DNA of 64,000 nucleotides from Simmondsia chinensis (taxonomy: Eukaryota; Streptophyta; Magnoliopsida; Caryophyllales; Simmondsiaceae): positions 377,001-441,000 of the forward strand of contig JAGTTD010000026.1 in the NCBI GenBank assembly GCA_018398585.1, read 5' to 3'. Position 1 is the stretch's first letter. Each line of letters opens with the position of its first letter. The notes beneath the pieces were generated by a model. It saw nothing but the letters and a program-made list of their open reading frames with translations, did not search any database and was not told where the DNA came from. Position numbers and translations under genes: made by a program. Below, piece by piece: positions 34,549-46,160 of the stretch.

Positions 34549-37500
34549 TTGGTCTATGATAAGATGGAAATTTCAGTGAAGTCACTTACAAGGAATGGAT
34601 CTCACAATACTATTAGAATCAAGGGAGAGGCAGAATGCAAATCTATCCTGATTTTGATAGTTAGGGGTAGTACTCATAGCTTTGTTGATCCTAAGGTTGT
34701 GAGGAAGGTGGGACACGAAGTGATTAAGACAAGTCTCTTAGCTATGACAGTGGCTGATGGGAATTCAATACTCACTCAAACCAAATGTTAAGGATTTAGT
34801 TGGCAAATGCAGAATCACAAGGCTGTGTATGATTTCAGGATTCTTTAGTTGGGAGGCTGTGATATGGTTCTCGATGTCGATTGGATGAAGACTTTTAGTC
34901 CACTGATTTTTGATTTCTCTCATCTGTCAGGTTCATTTGAAATGCAAGGGGCTACTGTTAGATTGTAGGGAATTGTGGAGTAGGGTTAATTGCAATTAAT
35001 GAAAGGCAAGAGGTTGGAAGGAATCGTTAAGAAAGGAGCTTATCAATGGATAGGAAAATTGTTCTTAATGATTCATTCTAAGGTTCAGGCACCACTTCAT
35101 CCAAAAATTAGTCCACTGATTGATTAATGGAAAGACTTGATAGAGCAACCAGTATCTTTACCTCCTAAGAGGACTCTTGATCATGCAATTCCACTAAAAT
35201 CCAATTCAGATCCAGTTAACTTGAGACCTTGTAAGTACCCACACTCACAAAAGACAGAGATTGAAAGGCATGTGGACGATCTGCTTAAAACTTGTTTCAT
35301 CAGGTAAAGTCACAGCCCATTCGCCTCTCCAGTTATCCTAGTCAAGAAAAAGGATGGATTGACCAGAATGTGCAGTAGCTAAAATCGCTTATAGTCAAAG
35401 ACAAGTTTCCCATCCCAATCATTGTTGATCTCCTCGATGAACTTAATGGCTCACACTTCTTTTCTAAGCTGGATCTGCGACAAGGATACTATCAGATCAG
35501 GGTCTTGGAGTAGGACATATACACAACTGCCTTTAGAACTCATCATGGGAATTATGAGTTCGTGGTGATGCCATTTAGCTTGACTAATGCTCCGGCTACA
35601 TTTTAGGCTATGATGAATGATGTGTTTAAGGCTTTCTTAAAGAAATTTGTATTGGTTTTCTTCGATGATATTCTGATTTACAGTGCTACATCTAAAGGAG
35701 GTGTTAAGTGTGATGCGTAGTCACAAGCTTTATGCTAAGTTGTCCAAGTGCTCCTTTGCTCAGTCACAAGTGGAGTATCTAGACCATATCATCTCCTATG
35801 AAGGAGTATCCACGGATCCTTCTAAGATCCAAGCTATGAGGGATTGGCCAATTCCTGTTACATTGAAGCAATTGAGGGGATTTTTGTGCTTGACTAGATA
35901 TTACAAGAAGCTAGGTCATTGCCAAGCCATTAACCAATTTCTTTAAAACGGATGCCTTTAAGTAGCCTGAGGTAGCTCAAGATGCTTTTGAAGCATTGAA
36001 AGCGGCAATGTGTGTAGCATCAGTGTTGGCTATGCCTGATTTCAATAAGGATTTTGTGCTAGAGACTGATGCTTATGGTAAAGAAGTTGGGGCAGTCTTA
36101 TCTCAAATCGGGAGACCTGTGGCTTTTCTCAGCCAGGCATTGAGTCCAAGGCATCTAGAGTTGTCTATATTCGAGAAAGAGTATCTTGTTATCCTTTTGG
36201 CAGTTAAGAAGTGGAGACATTATTTGGAGGGACATTATTTTGTCATCAAAACAGATCATCAAAGCCTTAAATACTTTTTAGAACAGAAGATAGCAACAAG
36301 AGTCTAGCGTAAAGGCTTAATGAGGATGCTTGGCTTAGACTATTCAATTCAGTATTTGAAGGGAAAGGACAATCTGGCTGCCGATGCTTTATCTCGCAGA
36401 TTAGAAGAGTTTGAAACTAGTTTTTGTGGGGCTATATCAGTGGTATTACCAGCTTGGATGGAAGAGGTTTACAGATCTTATGAAGACGATAGCTTTGCTC
36501 AAGAATGTGTGATAACTTTTAGCATTAGCAAGGCATCTCTTGCTACATCAGATGTTGATATTTCAGTGACAAAAGGGATCACCAGGATAAAGGGAAAATT
36601 GTATGTCGGATCATCCACTGATTTGAGGAAGTAGATCATTGAGGCTTCCCATGATTCAGCCTGGGGTGGGCATTCCGGTATAGAAGGGACTTATCAAAGA
36701 CTCAAGAGTTATTTCAGTTAGTCTGGCATGAGAAAAAAGGTGATGGGTTTTGTTCAATCTTATGAAGCATGTCAGCAAACAAAATCAGATGGTAAGAAGT
36801 ACCAAGACTTGCTTCAGCCTCTTGCCATTCCTAATTGTGCGTGACAACATATAAGCATAGATTTTATTGAAGGGTTGCTTAAATTTGAGGACAAACAATT
36901 TAAATGGGTGGTTGTGGATGTTTCACAAAATTCAGTCACTTTGTAGCTTTGTCCCGTCCAATTACAAATAAAAGACTTGCAAGGGTCTTCTTGGATAGCA
37001 TTTACAAGCTACATGGATTGCCACATTCCATAGTTTCTGATCGTGACAGGCTTTTCACTAGCAATTTCTGGAGAGAATTGTTCCCGCTCTTAGGTATTAC
37101 CTTGGCCTTGAGTTCTTCCTATCATCCTCAGACTGATGGACAATCAGAGAGGGTTAATAAGTGCATGGAGCAATACTTGAGGAGCATGACATTCAGCCAT
37201 CCCAAGGAGTGGTGTAGATGGTTGTCCGTGGCTGAGTTCTGGTTCAATACGCATGCTCATTCCTCTTTTGGCACTACTCCCTTCAAGGCATTGTATAGAT
37301 ATGATCCTCCTTCTCCCTAGGTCTTACAAAGGATTAACACTTCAATGTCAGATGTTGTTGATTTGTGCTTGTAGAGAAGACAGTTAGTTCGGCTTCTCTA
37401 AGAAAATCTTCACTTGGCTTAGGCAAGGATGAAAAACTATGCTAATAGAAAGCGTTCAGACAAGATCTTTGAAGTAGGGGATTTGGTGTATCTGAAGCTG

Positions 37501-37600
37501 CAACCCCATAGACAATCCATAGTGGTAGTCCGCAAGAATGTTGAACTCACCCTATAGAATTCTTGAGAGGTTAGAAAAGGTTGCTTACAAATTGGAGCTC
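34549..37600 (+). pseudogene. Chromovirus pol remnant (protease, RT, RNase H, integrase)
   Basis: Protease reads LIVRGSTHSFVDP where the family has a DSGSTH-type motif, so the catalytic Asp is gone. RT shows LVKKKDG and FFDDILIYS (FFDD at 35658-35669), in shifted frames. RNase H (35996-36400) shows VLETDAYGKEVGAVLSQ, KTDHQSLKYFLEQ and KDNLAADALSRR. Integrase shows a zinc part with CQQTKSDGKKYQ, then a core (36904-37320) with HSIVSDRDRLFTSNFW and SSYHPQTDGQSERVNK. About twenty in-frame stops are present, nearly all at former CAG or CAA codons. Confidence 0.9.
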
Positions 37601-37624
37601 CCACCTACTTAATATATTCACCTA

Positions 37625-37873
37625 GTGTTCCATGTTTCCCTCCTGAGGAAACATGTGGAAAAAGGGAAGTCTTGCTCTCCTAATCTCCCTAAAATTGGTT
37701 CTAGTGGAGCTCTTTTGCAGGTAACTGATGTCATACTGGATTATCAGGTGATTCAGCAATCTGGGAATCAGATTAGGAAGGTCTTGGTGCCGTGGAGCAA
37801 CTTGGATGAAGAGGAGACAACTTGGGAGAACTTGAAGTTCCTCCAAAGCCAATTTCCATCTTTCCATTCTTGA
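37625..37873 (+). pseudogene. Chromovirus integrase tail with chromodomain
   Basis: It opens FHVSLLRKHVEKG, the usual end of the integrase C-terminal domain. It ends VLVPWSNLDEEETTWENL and FLQSQFPSFHS. This is a chromodomain-type fold thought to guide integration to marked chromatin. This segment is open to its natural stop, just before the purine tract and the right LTR. Confidence 0.82.
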
Positions 37874-38255
37874 GAGAAGAATGTTCTTAAGAGGGAGGAA
37901 TTGTTATGATTCTAAGTTCCAATAAGCAGTTAAAATCATCTAAATGCTGCATTTTGCTAATGTAATAAACTGTAGGGGTTTGGTTGGTGATTTTGGAGCC
38001 AATCTTTGATTGTTAGTTGAGTTGGTTGAGCTAGTGTCTATATTCATTATAATTCTAGATATTTTTCTCTTGTTTTAGTTGATTCTAATTGTATAAGAGC
38101 AATCTAGCTTGTATTGAAGAACTTTTATGAATGAAATTGATCTCTTCTTCTCTTAACCCTAATTTCTCTCTATTTCTTATCTCCCTCACTTTTTTCACAT
38201 CTCATACTTTCTTTATTCCTTGGTTATGATTCAAGATCGTTTTTGAATCATAATA

Positions 38256-38701
38256 GCGGACCAATCTGAAGTTCTTTTGTCCTTTCTTCCTTCCTCCTCC
38301 TTTTCGTCCCCCCCTCTCCCCCTCTCTCTGGTAAGAGTATCTTGCTCTATTTATAGTGGGTTAAAGAATGTGGTGGATAAGTTCTATCCTCTCTAACCAT
38401 GGACTAGGATAACAATGGGGTGGCCCCTTGGCAGTCTAGGATCTCGTGCCGTCTTCTTTGGTGGCTTTGGATGGTGTGCTCGTTAATTCAAGTGTCATAG
38501 CTAGACTTATGGCGGATTAAAGTACAGCCGTTGGGCCCCTGGTTGACCCTTCGCACCTCTCCTACTTGTGACAGATGGCAGTATCGCGATGCTGGCCTCA
38601 ATGCTGTGCCGTCTGTACCTGTTGGCCCGTACCCTATCCCGTTGCTGTCCACTTTAGGCTTACCCACTCTCTTTCTTCATGCCCACATATTCTTATCAAC
38701 A
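38256..38701 (-). repeat. Remainder of the Tat 3' LTR
   Basis: It aligns along its length with 57000-57419, sharing CTTCCTTCCTCCTCC, GGACTAGGATAACAATGGG and the end TCAACA. A tract that reads CAGAGTGGGGGGCTAAC on the minus strand follows at 38701-38718 and is the likely purine tract. Confidence 0.88.
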
Positions 38702-38789
38702 GTTAGCCCCCCACTCTGAGGTCAAAAAAGAGTGCGCATTCTAACCTAGAAATAGCTGGGGAGGATTCACTTTAATTTCATTACTAAAA

Positions 38790-39214
38790 ATGGAACCCTT
38801 GATGGATGATGTACCTCGTGAAGTATTATCCTATCTTCCGGCTAAGTTTCTTTTAAGATTTTCTCTGTTTCTCATTCGTATTTGGATTTATTTCTAGATG
38901 ATGACTTCATTGAGAAGCAGTCTTTTCGAACTCTAAGTCGCTGCGCGGATGGCATCCTATTACAGCCCGATGTTGATTTTGTCTACGATAATCTAGTGAT
39001 GTTTTTCCCTTCGAGAGACTTCTCCCCTATTATGCTAACTGAGGTGGTAGAGGCGCTGACTGATAATATACGAGTGATTGGTTCTAACGGTGGGTTAGTA
39101 CTGCGCAGGGATTATAACTCCTCTCAACTAATTGTGTGTAATCCTATTTTGATGTTGTGTAAATCGATAAAATTTCCTGAAGAGATCCCACCCAACATTT
39201 GGATTCTCTTTTAA
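38790..39214 (+). pseudogene. Captured F-box-like gene fragment in the Tat 3' region
   Basis: On the plus strand an ATG at 38790 opens MEPLMDDVPREVLSYLPAKF followed by LLRFSLFLIRI, which looks like the start of an F-box (V/LPxEVL, SxLPAKxLLRF). A TAG at about 38895 interrupts it. The following frame (to 39214) contains GSNGGLVLRRDYNSSQLIVC, then NPI and KSIKFPEEIPPN. That is the usual layout of an F-box-associated domain (gsCNGLvcl, NP, kslP). F-box proteins select substrates for SCF ubiquitin ligases; this copy is broken and lies inside a retrotransposon. Further plus-strand frames to about 40020 may be its continuation but I cannot assign them. Confidence 0.6.
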
Positions 39215-40284
39215 ATCTAGTATTTGGGTGTTTTGACACAACACTGTATTTCATGTTTTACTTATATCTGTTAGTGTTAGATTTAGGTTATCCTCCTTGT
39301 TGCGGTTAACAGACTAGTGAATATCAGGTGTATGCATGGGAAGGAGAGTGGTCATTTAGGGGGGCTATTGACATGGAACCCAGAAAAGTGTCTCTCGCAG
39401 ATCATGTGTGTATAAATGGGGAATTGTTCTTTTTGTCCTACTAGGGGGCGGCATCTTAGCAGAACTTTTAACCGGCCCTACATACCACGTTGGTGTGTGG
39501 GGTAGGGTACCGTGACAATAATGCCATTCCCAAACTTGGTCTGTGAGAACTTGTTGTCACACCGTGATGCTAATATTTCAAAGTGGAGGGACACATCGAC
39601 CGAGCCACCTACTCTTTGTTTAATAACCTTGCGGAGCCCAGTGTTTATGATATGGACGCTATCAGATTTAGAGGATCCATCTTCCTGGGTGAAACATTAT
39701 CATCTGTTTATCTAGTTACCTTGGTCTGGATAGATGGGATCCAAGTATTACCAGTTTTACAGTGTCATGGGAGTATCTTACTTTTACCACTCTTGAATAT
39801 GTGCACCGTTATGCTTTTCAAGGAAACCTACGAGGGCATATACTTTTCCCGGGCAATCATCGTGTCATACTCAGGTGCAAATGTTTCCGTACTCTGGCTT
39901 TTTTTTTCTGGTTCCCTTTGCGGCTTTTGGTTAGGGATGGTGTGGGGTTTGCATAATAGGGGTTTTTGTGGTGTTGATATCTCCCTCTTAGGCATTAAGT
40001 TGCTTAGGTCGGCTAAATAGTGTGTATATATGTATTATCTATGTATTTTCCTTGAAAAAGTTTGTTTTATTGAAATAGTTACCTTAATCTCATTTTTTTT
40101 ACTTTTTGGTTAAGAGGAACCTGTATGCAAGAGTTTATGATTGCTGTAGTATATTTATGTGCTCGTATTGTTGCTTCCCCTGACTCCCCAGCCTAGATGG
40201 GGCCGAGATGCGTTATTAGTAGCCCTCTGTTGGCAATTGGGTGAGAGTCTATCGTGAGTAGTTAAATCCCTGGCCTTCAGCTAG
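39215..40284 (+). other. Tat 3' region, unassigned
   Basis: Plus-strand frames at 39512-40020 could be a decayed continuation of the F-box-like fragment, but no firm motif supports this. Nothing else is recognised. Confidence 0.35.
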
Positions 40285-40755
40285 GTCGGGACGTTCCCTG
40301 AATAGGTAAACCGTTATCCCCCAGCTCCCAGCTAATATATAAGTCGTCAGCCCCCAGCCGTCAACTAGGTTGAGGCCTACCACGAATAGATAAACTGTTA
40401 ACCGCCACCCCTAAGCCGTCAGCTAGGTTGAGGCATACTGTAACTAGACAAACCGTTAACACCCAGCCTTCAGCTAGGTTGAGGCATACCATGAATAGAT
40501 AAACCGTCAGCTCCCTGCCATCAGCTAGGTTGGGGCATATCATGAATTGATAAATCATTAGCCCCCAGCAATTAGCTGGGTCGAGGTATCTCGTGAATAG
40601 ATAAACCGTTAGCCCCCAGCCCCCAGTTGTCAAGTGGGTTGAGGCATACCATGAATAGATAAACCGTTAGCCCCCAACCCCAGCCGTCAACTATTTTGAG
40701 GCATACCGTGAATAGATAAACCGTTAGCCCCTAGCCTCCAGCCGTCAATTGGGTT
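40285..40755. repeat. Minisatellite of about 60-bp units in the Tat 3' region
   Basis: About eight diverged units share GTTGAGGCATACC, GAATAGATAAACCGTTAG and CCCCCAGCC. Tandem repeats in the 3' untranslated region are known in Tat-lineage elements and can seed satellites. The copy count is by eye. Confidence 0.85.
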
Positions 40756-41390
40756 GAGGCATAGATTAGGATAGCATTAATCATTACTTTGGTCTTCCCT
40801 AGAAGCGGTGGGCCACGTGTCACTGCTCCATTCCACTGCCTGTTACGACTATCAGGCATAGTAAATTTTCCTTTTTCTAGAGTCAATTCTTGCTCCTTCT
40901 TCTCCATTTTTTTGCGATTTTTTCCCTAGGTTCCGAAGCTTCATTCTTCTCTTCGTTCGGATTCCAAACCAAGGTAATTCTTCTCCTTCGTTTCTTCATT
41001 ATCCTTGGCGTCGTGTACGATTAGGGCTTGATTTCTTTACCTCGATGTGTTTTCCCTTTTTACGAAAATTTTAACTTAGGGATTTTAGCTTTCATGGGGG
41101 ATCCAAATGGGGATCCTCAACTTGAGGGGCTACTTGCAAGATTAGTTGAGCTCCCCCTTTTTGCCCATGGAAGCTCAACCGCCGGGCGCTGGGATGCTTT
41201 CTAATCATGAAAACTCATATGCATCTCATTCGTCCGACCACAAAAATGCATCCTTCATCTCCAAGGAACACTCCCCTGCCTTACCAAGTGCTGGTGAACC
41301 TTTGGATAAATGAGCATATTATCAATAGGGTAGGATTCCTTTTTCTTCTTCTGACACTTTCTCTTTCTTCTTTGTTTATTTTTACAAGAA
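40756..41390 (+). other. Leader-like stretch upstream of the antisense ORF
   Basis: The stretch is pyrimidine-rich on the plus strand, with CACGTGTC near 40814 and an AACCAAG-GTAATT sequence near 40968 that looks like a splice donor. It may be the promoter and leader of the antisense ORF, by position only. Confidence 0.35.
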
Positions 41391-41685
41391 TGGCTCCTAA
41401 GCGTGCTTAACCTCGAAGCTTCAACCAGGGAGGTCAAGAGGAGGAGTCTTCAGATGGGGAGGATATGGCGGTGGAGCCTCTTTCTCAACTTGCTCCTTCT
41501 CCACCTAGAACCCTTGAGGAGGCGTCACTGAAGTTTACGTTCTCGGAGGAAGCTTTGATTCTCCCCTTGGGTTCATTTGTTTCCCTTCTTGTCAAGGAAG
41601 AGGAAAGAAAAAGTCTCAGGAGAAGTATTATTTTCCAGAGGACTACGAGGTTCGGGTTCCAAGAGAGAAGGACAATCCCTGTAAC

Positions 41686-41723
<38 letters not shown>

Positions 41724-43525
41724 AAAGTTGGGTTTCTTCATCGTAACAGTGGATGCTCTAGGTGTAGGATTAAGGTTCCCTCTTCCTAATTTTGTTGAAT
41801 GGCTTCTTAGGTAGTACTCCATATGCCCAGGCCAAATTAGCCCGAATGGCTTTCGAAACATTTATGGTTATTTAATTGCCTGTTTTGTGATGGGGTTATC
41901 GCCCTCCACCCATAGCGTTGATTATTTGTTAGGACGAAGCAATTAAAATAAATTTGTGCGGGTTAAGCCACCATGGCTTCCCACATATCCTACTTTTTGG
42001 ACTACATTGAACAAAGCTCGTACACCTCAAAAGGATGAATTGTTCCCTCGTGAGAAAGAGGTGGTTCGGTATTTTGAGAAGGACCCTGGCTCTCATTTCC
42101 TGGCAATTAAGGAGTTGCTGGAGGAGGAAAGGGTTTCTATTAAAGCCGGCTTGTGCGCAAAACTTGTTGACGATAAGATTACCTCCTAGTTAAAGAGAGC
42201 TCGCTAATTCTAACATATAAGCATGCATCTTTTTGCTTTAACGTTTATGTTTCAGGTTCTAAGCTGGATGTAAGGTACCTGGACGAGAAAAGGGAAAAAG
42301 AGCGACTTTAGAGGGGAAGGGGAACCATCCATGCCCTAGCAGAAGAAGCTAAAGGTTACAGCTCTCGGTATGAGGGAAGAGACGCCATCGGTCCTGGGGT
42401 CTTCTTAGAGGTTATCCTTAACCTGCTGATTGCTCAAGCATCGCCTGCAGCAAAGAGGCCACCTCCAGCTTCTAGTTTCCTGCCCAGGACCGAAGTAGCT
42501 CCTCCTTCAGAGCCGCCTTTGGTTGAACCTGGGGTTGGGGCTGGAGGGCCTTTAACTGAGCAAGGGATAAAGGCACCCTTACGAACTTCCCCTTCTCTTG
42601 GGGATGGCTTAGAGGCTCCAGGTTTGGGTGTGGAGGAACAAGCAGCTGAAGCCGAGAACCCGAGAGGGCTTCAAGGATTATTTTCTATGAGGACTGGCAT
42701 TGCTAGAAGTTCTCTCGTAATGCCGCCAATCTTTAAGATTGATCCCTTGTTTGAGGGAGGCTCTCCATGTTCTCCTCCTCCAGGTCCTCCGCCCTTCTGC
42801 CAGCAGGATGAGGTACCTACTGTGGGTGAAGCGTATTTTTGAGCTTTACATTTATGGCATATAGGGGTATGCCCTACCTCTACTACAATGCCTCTGTATA
42901 TGATGAAAACATAGGCTTTAGCCAACATGCTTGTTCGGATTTGCTTTTTCCAAGGGATACCGAAAGGCTGAAGGCTATCACTCATGATATTGCCATTTCT
43001 TATGCCCTTAAGATAATATCGTTTAATGGAAAAAATAATGTTCCGTGTTTATCTTTTATTGTTAATCTAGATGTTATGAATGCAGATAAGTTATTGGTCA
43101 TCAACAATGGCCACCTTTTGGTCCCATGAAAGTGGGGTGATAGAGAGCTTCGAGAGCTAAAAAAGAAGCTGGCGTCTAAAGAACGCGAGTTGGCGTCCAA
43201 AGAACGCGAGAAAGCCGCCTTAGAAAAGCACTACCTGAACCGCCTAAAAGGTTTAGAGGAAGAGGTTCTTCATCACAAGGATGAGGCGATTAAGGTAGCG
43301 GAGGTGGCCACATACGTGGTATCTCGGTTCAAGGCGAGCCAGGAATTTCATGGGCTCTTGAATTCCAAGTATTGGAAAGGATTTTCTTCTGGTCTTTCCA
43401 AGTTCGCCAAATGCTTGATGCAGGCAAGGTCGAATCTCAATCGTACGTTTCTTCAGCAAATCTCAGATCAACTTCACTACGACCTTTCTAGCATGGGAGA
43501 TGCAGCTAGCGGCCCTTTATCTTAG
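41391..43525 (+). pseudogene. Antisense ORF of the Tat element, PF04195-like with coiled coil
   Basis: This gene reads opposite to gag-pol. It starts MAPKRA (about 41391). Recognisable parts are YYFPEDYEVRVPREKDN (two adjacent frames), GLRFPLPNFVEWLLR and CPGQISPNGFRNIYGYLIAC. These resemble the 'putative gypsy-type transposase' domain PF04195, common in plant Tat elements despite its name. A charged part (41956-42190) follows with KARTPQKDELFPREKEVVRY. A TTTATGTTTCAG at about 42245-42256 looks like an intron acceptor. The C-terminal part (43135-43525) has an ELRELKKKLASKERELASKE coiled coil and ends at a natural stop. A run of 34 C (41687-41720) and several stops disrupt it. Confidence 0.65.
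41687..41720 (+). repeat. Homopolymer of 34 C
   Basis: A pure C tract sits in the antisense ORF, followed by five A. Shorter 17-C tracts followed by A runs are at 2944-2960 and 55657-55673. Confidence 0.9.
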
Positions 43526-43649
43526 TTAGGGAGTTGGTCAACTTTTGAAGGCTTGGCGGCCTTGAAGATGTTTGATACGTAAATCTAGGGATGGTAATGG
43601 GGCGGATAAAACCCGCTACCCGCAGGTACACTACAACATAAATGGCCTA

Positions 43650-44045
43650 ATACAACCGTCAAAAAGCGTTGCATAATCACAAACAACCGTTGCATTATGT
43701 CTAAGGTGACAATTGCATAACCGTTGCATTAGGAAGCGTCTTCTATTCTATAGGCAACGCTTTTTCAACAATAGGCAACAGTTTCAAAATTTTACCACAT
43801 AGACAACGATTCTATCAAAGGCAACGGCTTTAGGCAACAGTTCTAGGCAACAATTAGAAAACTGTTGCCTATATTTGGTAACACACAAAAACTGTTGCCT
43901 ATATTATGTAACACACAAAAATTATTGCCTTTAATAGGCAACACATTACAAACCATTGTCTTTCTAAAGCAATGAATTATAAACCATTGCCCATAACATA
44001 CCAACCATTCATTGCCTTTCATGTACAACGAAACCAAAGCATTGC
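43650..44045. repeat. Left subterminal repeats of CACTA 2
   Basis: Many copies of short motifs such as GTTGCCTAT, TAGGCAAC and CAACCGTTGCAT are present; the right array is at about 50395-50645. They are the presumed binding sites of this family's own TNPA-type protein. Confidence 0.75.
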
Positions 44046-44299
44046 CTATGTCGTATTAAAGATAAGAATTGTTGCATAACAAAGAATCCAAAACTGCAAA
44101 TACAACCAATCAAATCTATATGAATTGCATAAACTAATTTTCACAAATAATCAACACTAGTTGGTAAGTGGCAAAATACATGTCTCGTGTTCCAAAAAGT
44201 AACAACTTATAATTGAAATATGAGCAATAACCATACTTGAATATTTAAAATACAAATGGTCTAAGAGACAAATTTTAAATTTAACATTGTTCTCAAAAG

Positions 44300-45715
44300 C
44301 TAAATCTCTTCATCTATTTCTTCATCATCTTCTTCTTCGTCCTCTTCTTCCATAAATTGCATCCCCTACAGTATAACACATGTTTCAGAATAAACAGTTT
44401 TAAACATGTATTCAAAGGCATAACATAATACCACAATCAATAATTATCATATAGCAGTCACAAGATTCATGATATCACTTCATTTAAAATGCGTATATAT
44501 TTAAGTTACATGAAAAGATTTCTATGAGCTCTTTCTAAAATATGAGCAATCTAAATTATTTCACATTAATAACAGGATGTTAAGGTTTGGATTCAAGTCA
44601 CAGTATTAGTAGAGCAATTGCTTATCATGAATAGTATATGTATTCAACTCATTAGTATTAGCTAAGTTAGTTAGAATGTATTAGATTGTGTAAAAAGCCT
44701 AAGTACTTGTAGTTGTCACCTTGAAAAGAGTGTGAATTAGTTAGGTTGGTTAGAGCTTGGTGTTAGATATTTTAGTTAGATACCTCAATACTTTAACCAC
44801 CTCTTGTGATTAGGAAGTAGTACAAGTACATGATCCTACACTTATAATATGAATTAAAATGATAAGACAAACTCTACTTTTCTCCCTTAATCCTCTCTAC
44901 TTCTCCCTCTATTCTCTCTAATTCTCATCTATTTCTCAATTCTTCCTCACCCCAAACTTTAATTCTTTCTAGTTCTCTAAGTCAAAATCCAAGATCCACG
45001 TCGGGTCATGACATTGCTATAATTTCAAACTCTAAAATCTTGTGTATCATTTTCTATGATCTCAGTTATCAATCTCAATTTTTCCCTCATAAGAAAATCA
45101 AGACTAAACAAGCAATTGCCATAATTCCAAACTCCAAACTCTAAAGCTGCAACACATGACCATAAAGACAACAAGTTTAATTAGATATAGTTTCAATAGA
45201 ACTTCTACTCCATACATACCACCAAAAGTGCTACGGACTAGGCACTAGTCCAATATCTAGGTATTCTGACAGCAACTAAACTAAAAAAAGTAAGAGAAAT
45301 CATGCAAGCAAATAATTAATAATGATGTATACTAAGATACCTCCAAAAGCAACACTTAAAGGGTCATTGTGCCCTCCACCAAAAGTTTCTAGAGCACTTG
45401 CAAAAGCAACATCCCCATCATATGCATCAACAAGTTTTATTTTTTTCAGACTCTGCTGCATATTTGGCTTGCTTGCTGAATCTAGGGCATATCATTCAAT
45501 AAATCACCAAAAACTGATACATCAAAGGTGACACTAGGGCAGGCTTGCTGAATCTGTCCTAAAATCATTTGTAACCCTTGTGCAATCATAGTTTTATCTT
45601 TTTCAAACTCTGCTGTGCCTCAATCGTATTTATTTCTTCTATCCGATTTTTTTTCTAACTCTTCTGCAATTGTCTTTTGCTTCAATATAGAACGAGTAAC
45701 ATCTTTACTATAGAG
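44300..45715 (-). pseudogene. CACTA 2 TNPA-like gene remnant
   Basis: A likely exon at about 45480-45715 on the minus strand contains GLYSKDVTRSILKQKTIAEE, then stops, then FEKDKTMIAQGLQMILGQIQ and PSVTFDVSVFGDLLND. The start of this exon resembles the GVKRSDIYGV stretch of the CACTA 1 protein. A last exon at about 44302-44365 encodes a very acidic tail (MEEEDEEEDDEEIDEEI) before a stop. The fit to Transposase_24-type proteins is by pattern only. Confidence 0.5.
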
Positions 45716-45734
45716 ACCTTTGCTACCACACTAT

Positions 45735-46160
45735 ATAACCAAACATACAATCCATAATGTCTAAACCACGCATACTAAGCCCATCTACACTTCAGAGACG
45801 AGAACTCCCCTTAAAAGATCCTGAAAACCTTGCCCTAAATAGCTGAGAGCCAATCCTTCTTGCCAACATCGATAGTTTTCAAAAGCACTAACAAAGATCT
45901 ATTAGGGAAATCTAAACCACACTCACAAGTGTCATAACGTTCAATCATACCACATAACCAAAACATACAATCCATAGTGTTTGAACCACACATACTAAGT
46001 CCATCTACACTTCAAAGATGAGAACTCAAGTTAAAAGATCCCGAAAATCACGCCCTAAGTAGTTGAGAGCTAATTCTTCTGGCCAACATTGATGGTTTTC
46101 AAAAGCGCCAACAAAGATCATTTAGGAAAATCTAAACCACACTCGCAAGAGATTAAAGGG
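45735..46160. repeat. Tandem duplication of about 219 bp in CACTA 2
   Basis: The units start ATAACCAAA at 45735 and 45954 and share ACATACAATCCAT, CATCTACACTTCA and AAATCTAAACCACACTC. They are moderately diverged. Confidence 0.75.

Larger units (their letters stand above)
32951..38255 (+). mobile_element. Ty3/Gypsy chromovirus nested in the Tat 3' LTR
   Basis: LTRs are 32951-33305 and 37902-38255, with TGTTATGATTC at the start and GAATCATAATA at the end. A methionine-tRNA-like primer site lies just after the left LTR and a purine tract, AAGAGGGAGGAAT, just before the right one. The intact Tat LTR at 56990-57010 shows the unbroken target, AAAGGGAGGACCAATC; here it is split as AAAGGCAGGA and GCGGACCAATC. 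The order gag, protease, RT, RNase H, integrase, chromodomain marks a chromovirus. Almost all reading-frame breaks are Gln-to-stop changes. Confidence 0.92.

Noticed and set aside
38531..38719. A short plus-strand frame in the Tat 3' LTR
   Set aside because: It lies wholly in LTR sequence, and the matching frame at 57215-57433 in the other LTR has no conserved ends.
40361..40633. A minus-strand frame with repeated YLFMVCLNLA-like units
   Set aside because: It is the translation of the Tat minisatellite, not a repeat protein.
41465..41746. A proline-run protein end in the antisense ORF
   Set aside because: The prolines come from the 34-C homopolymer; the true domain continues in another frame after it.
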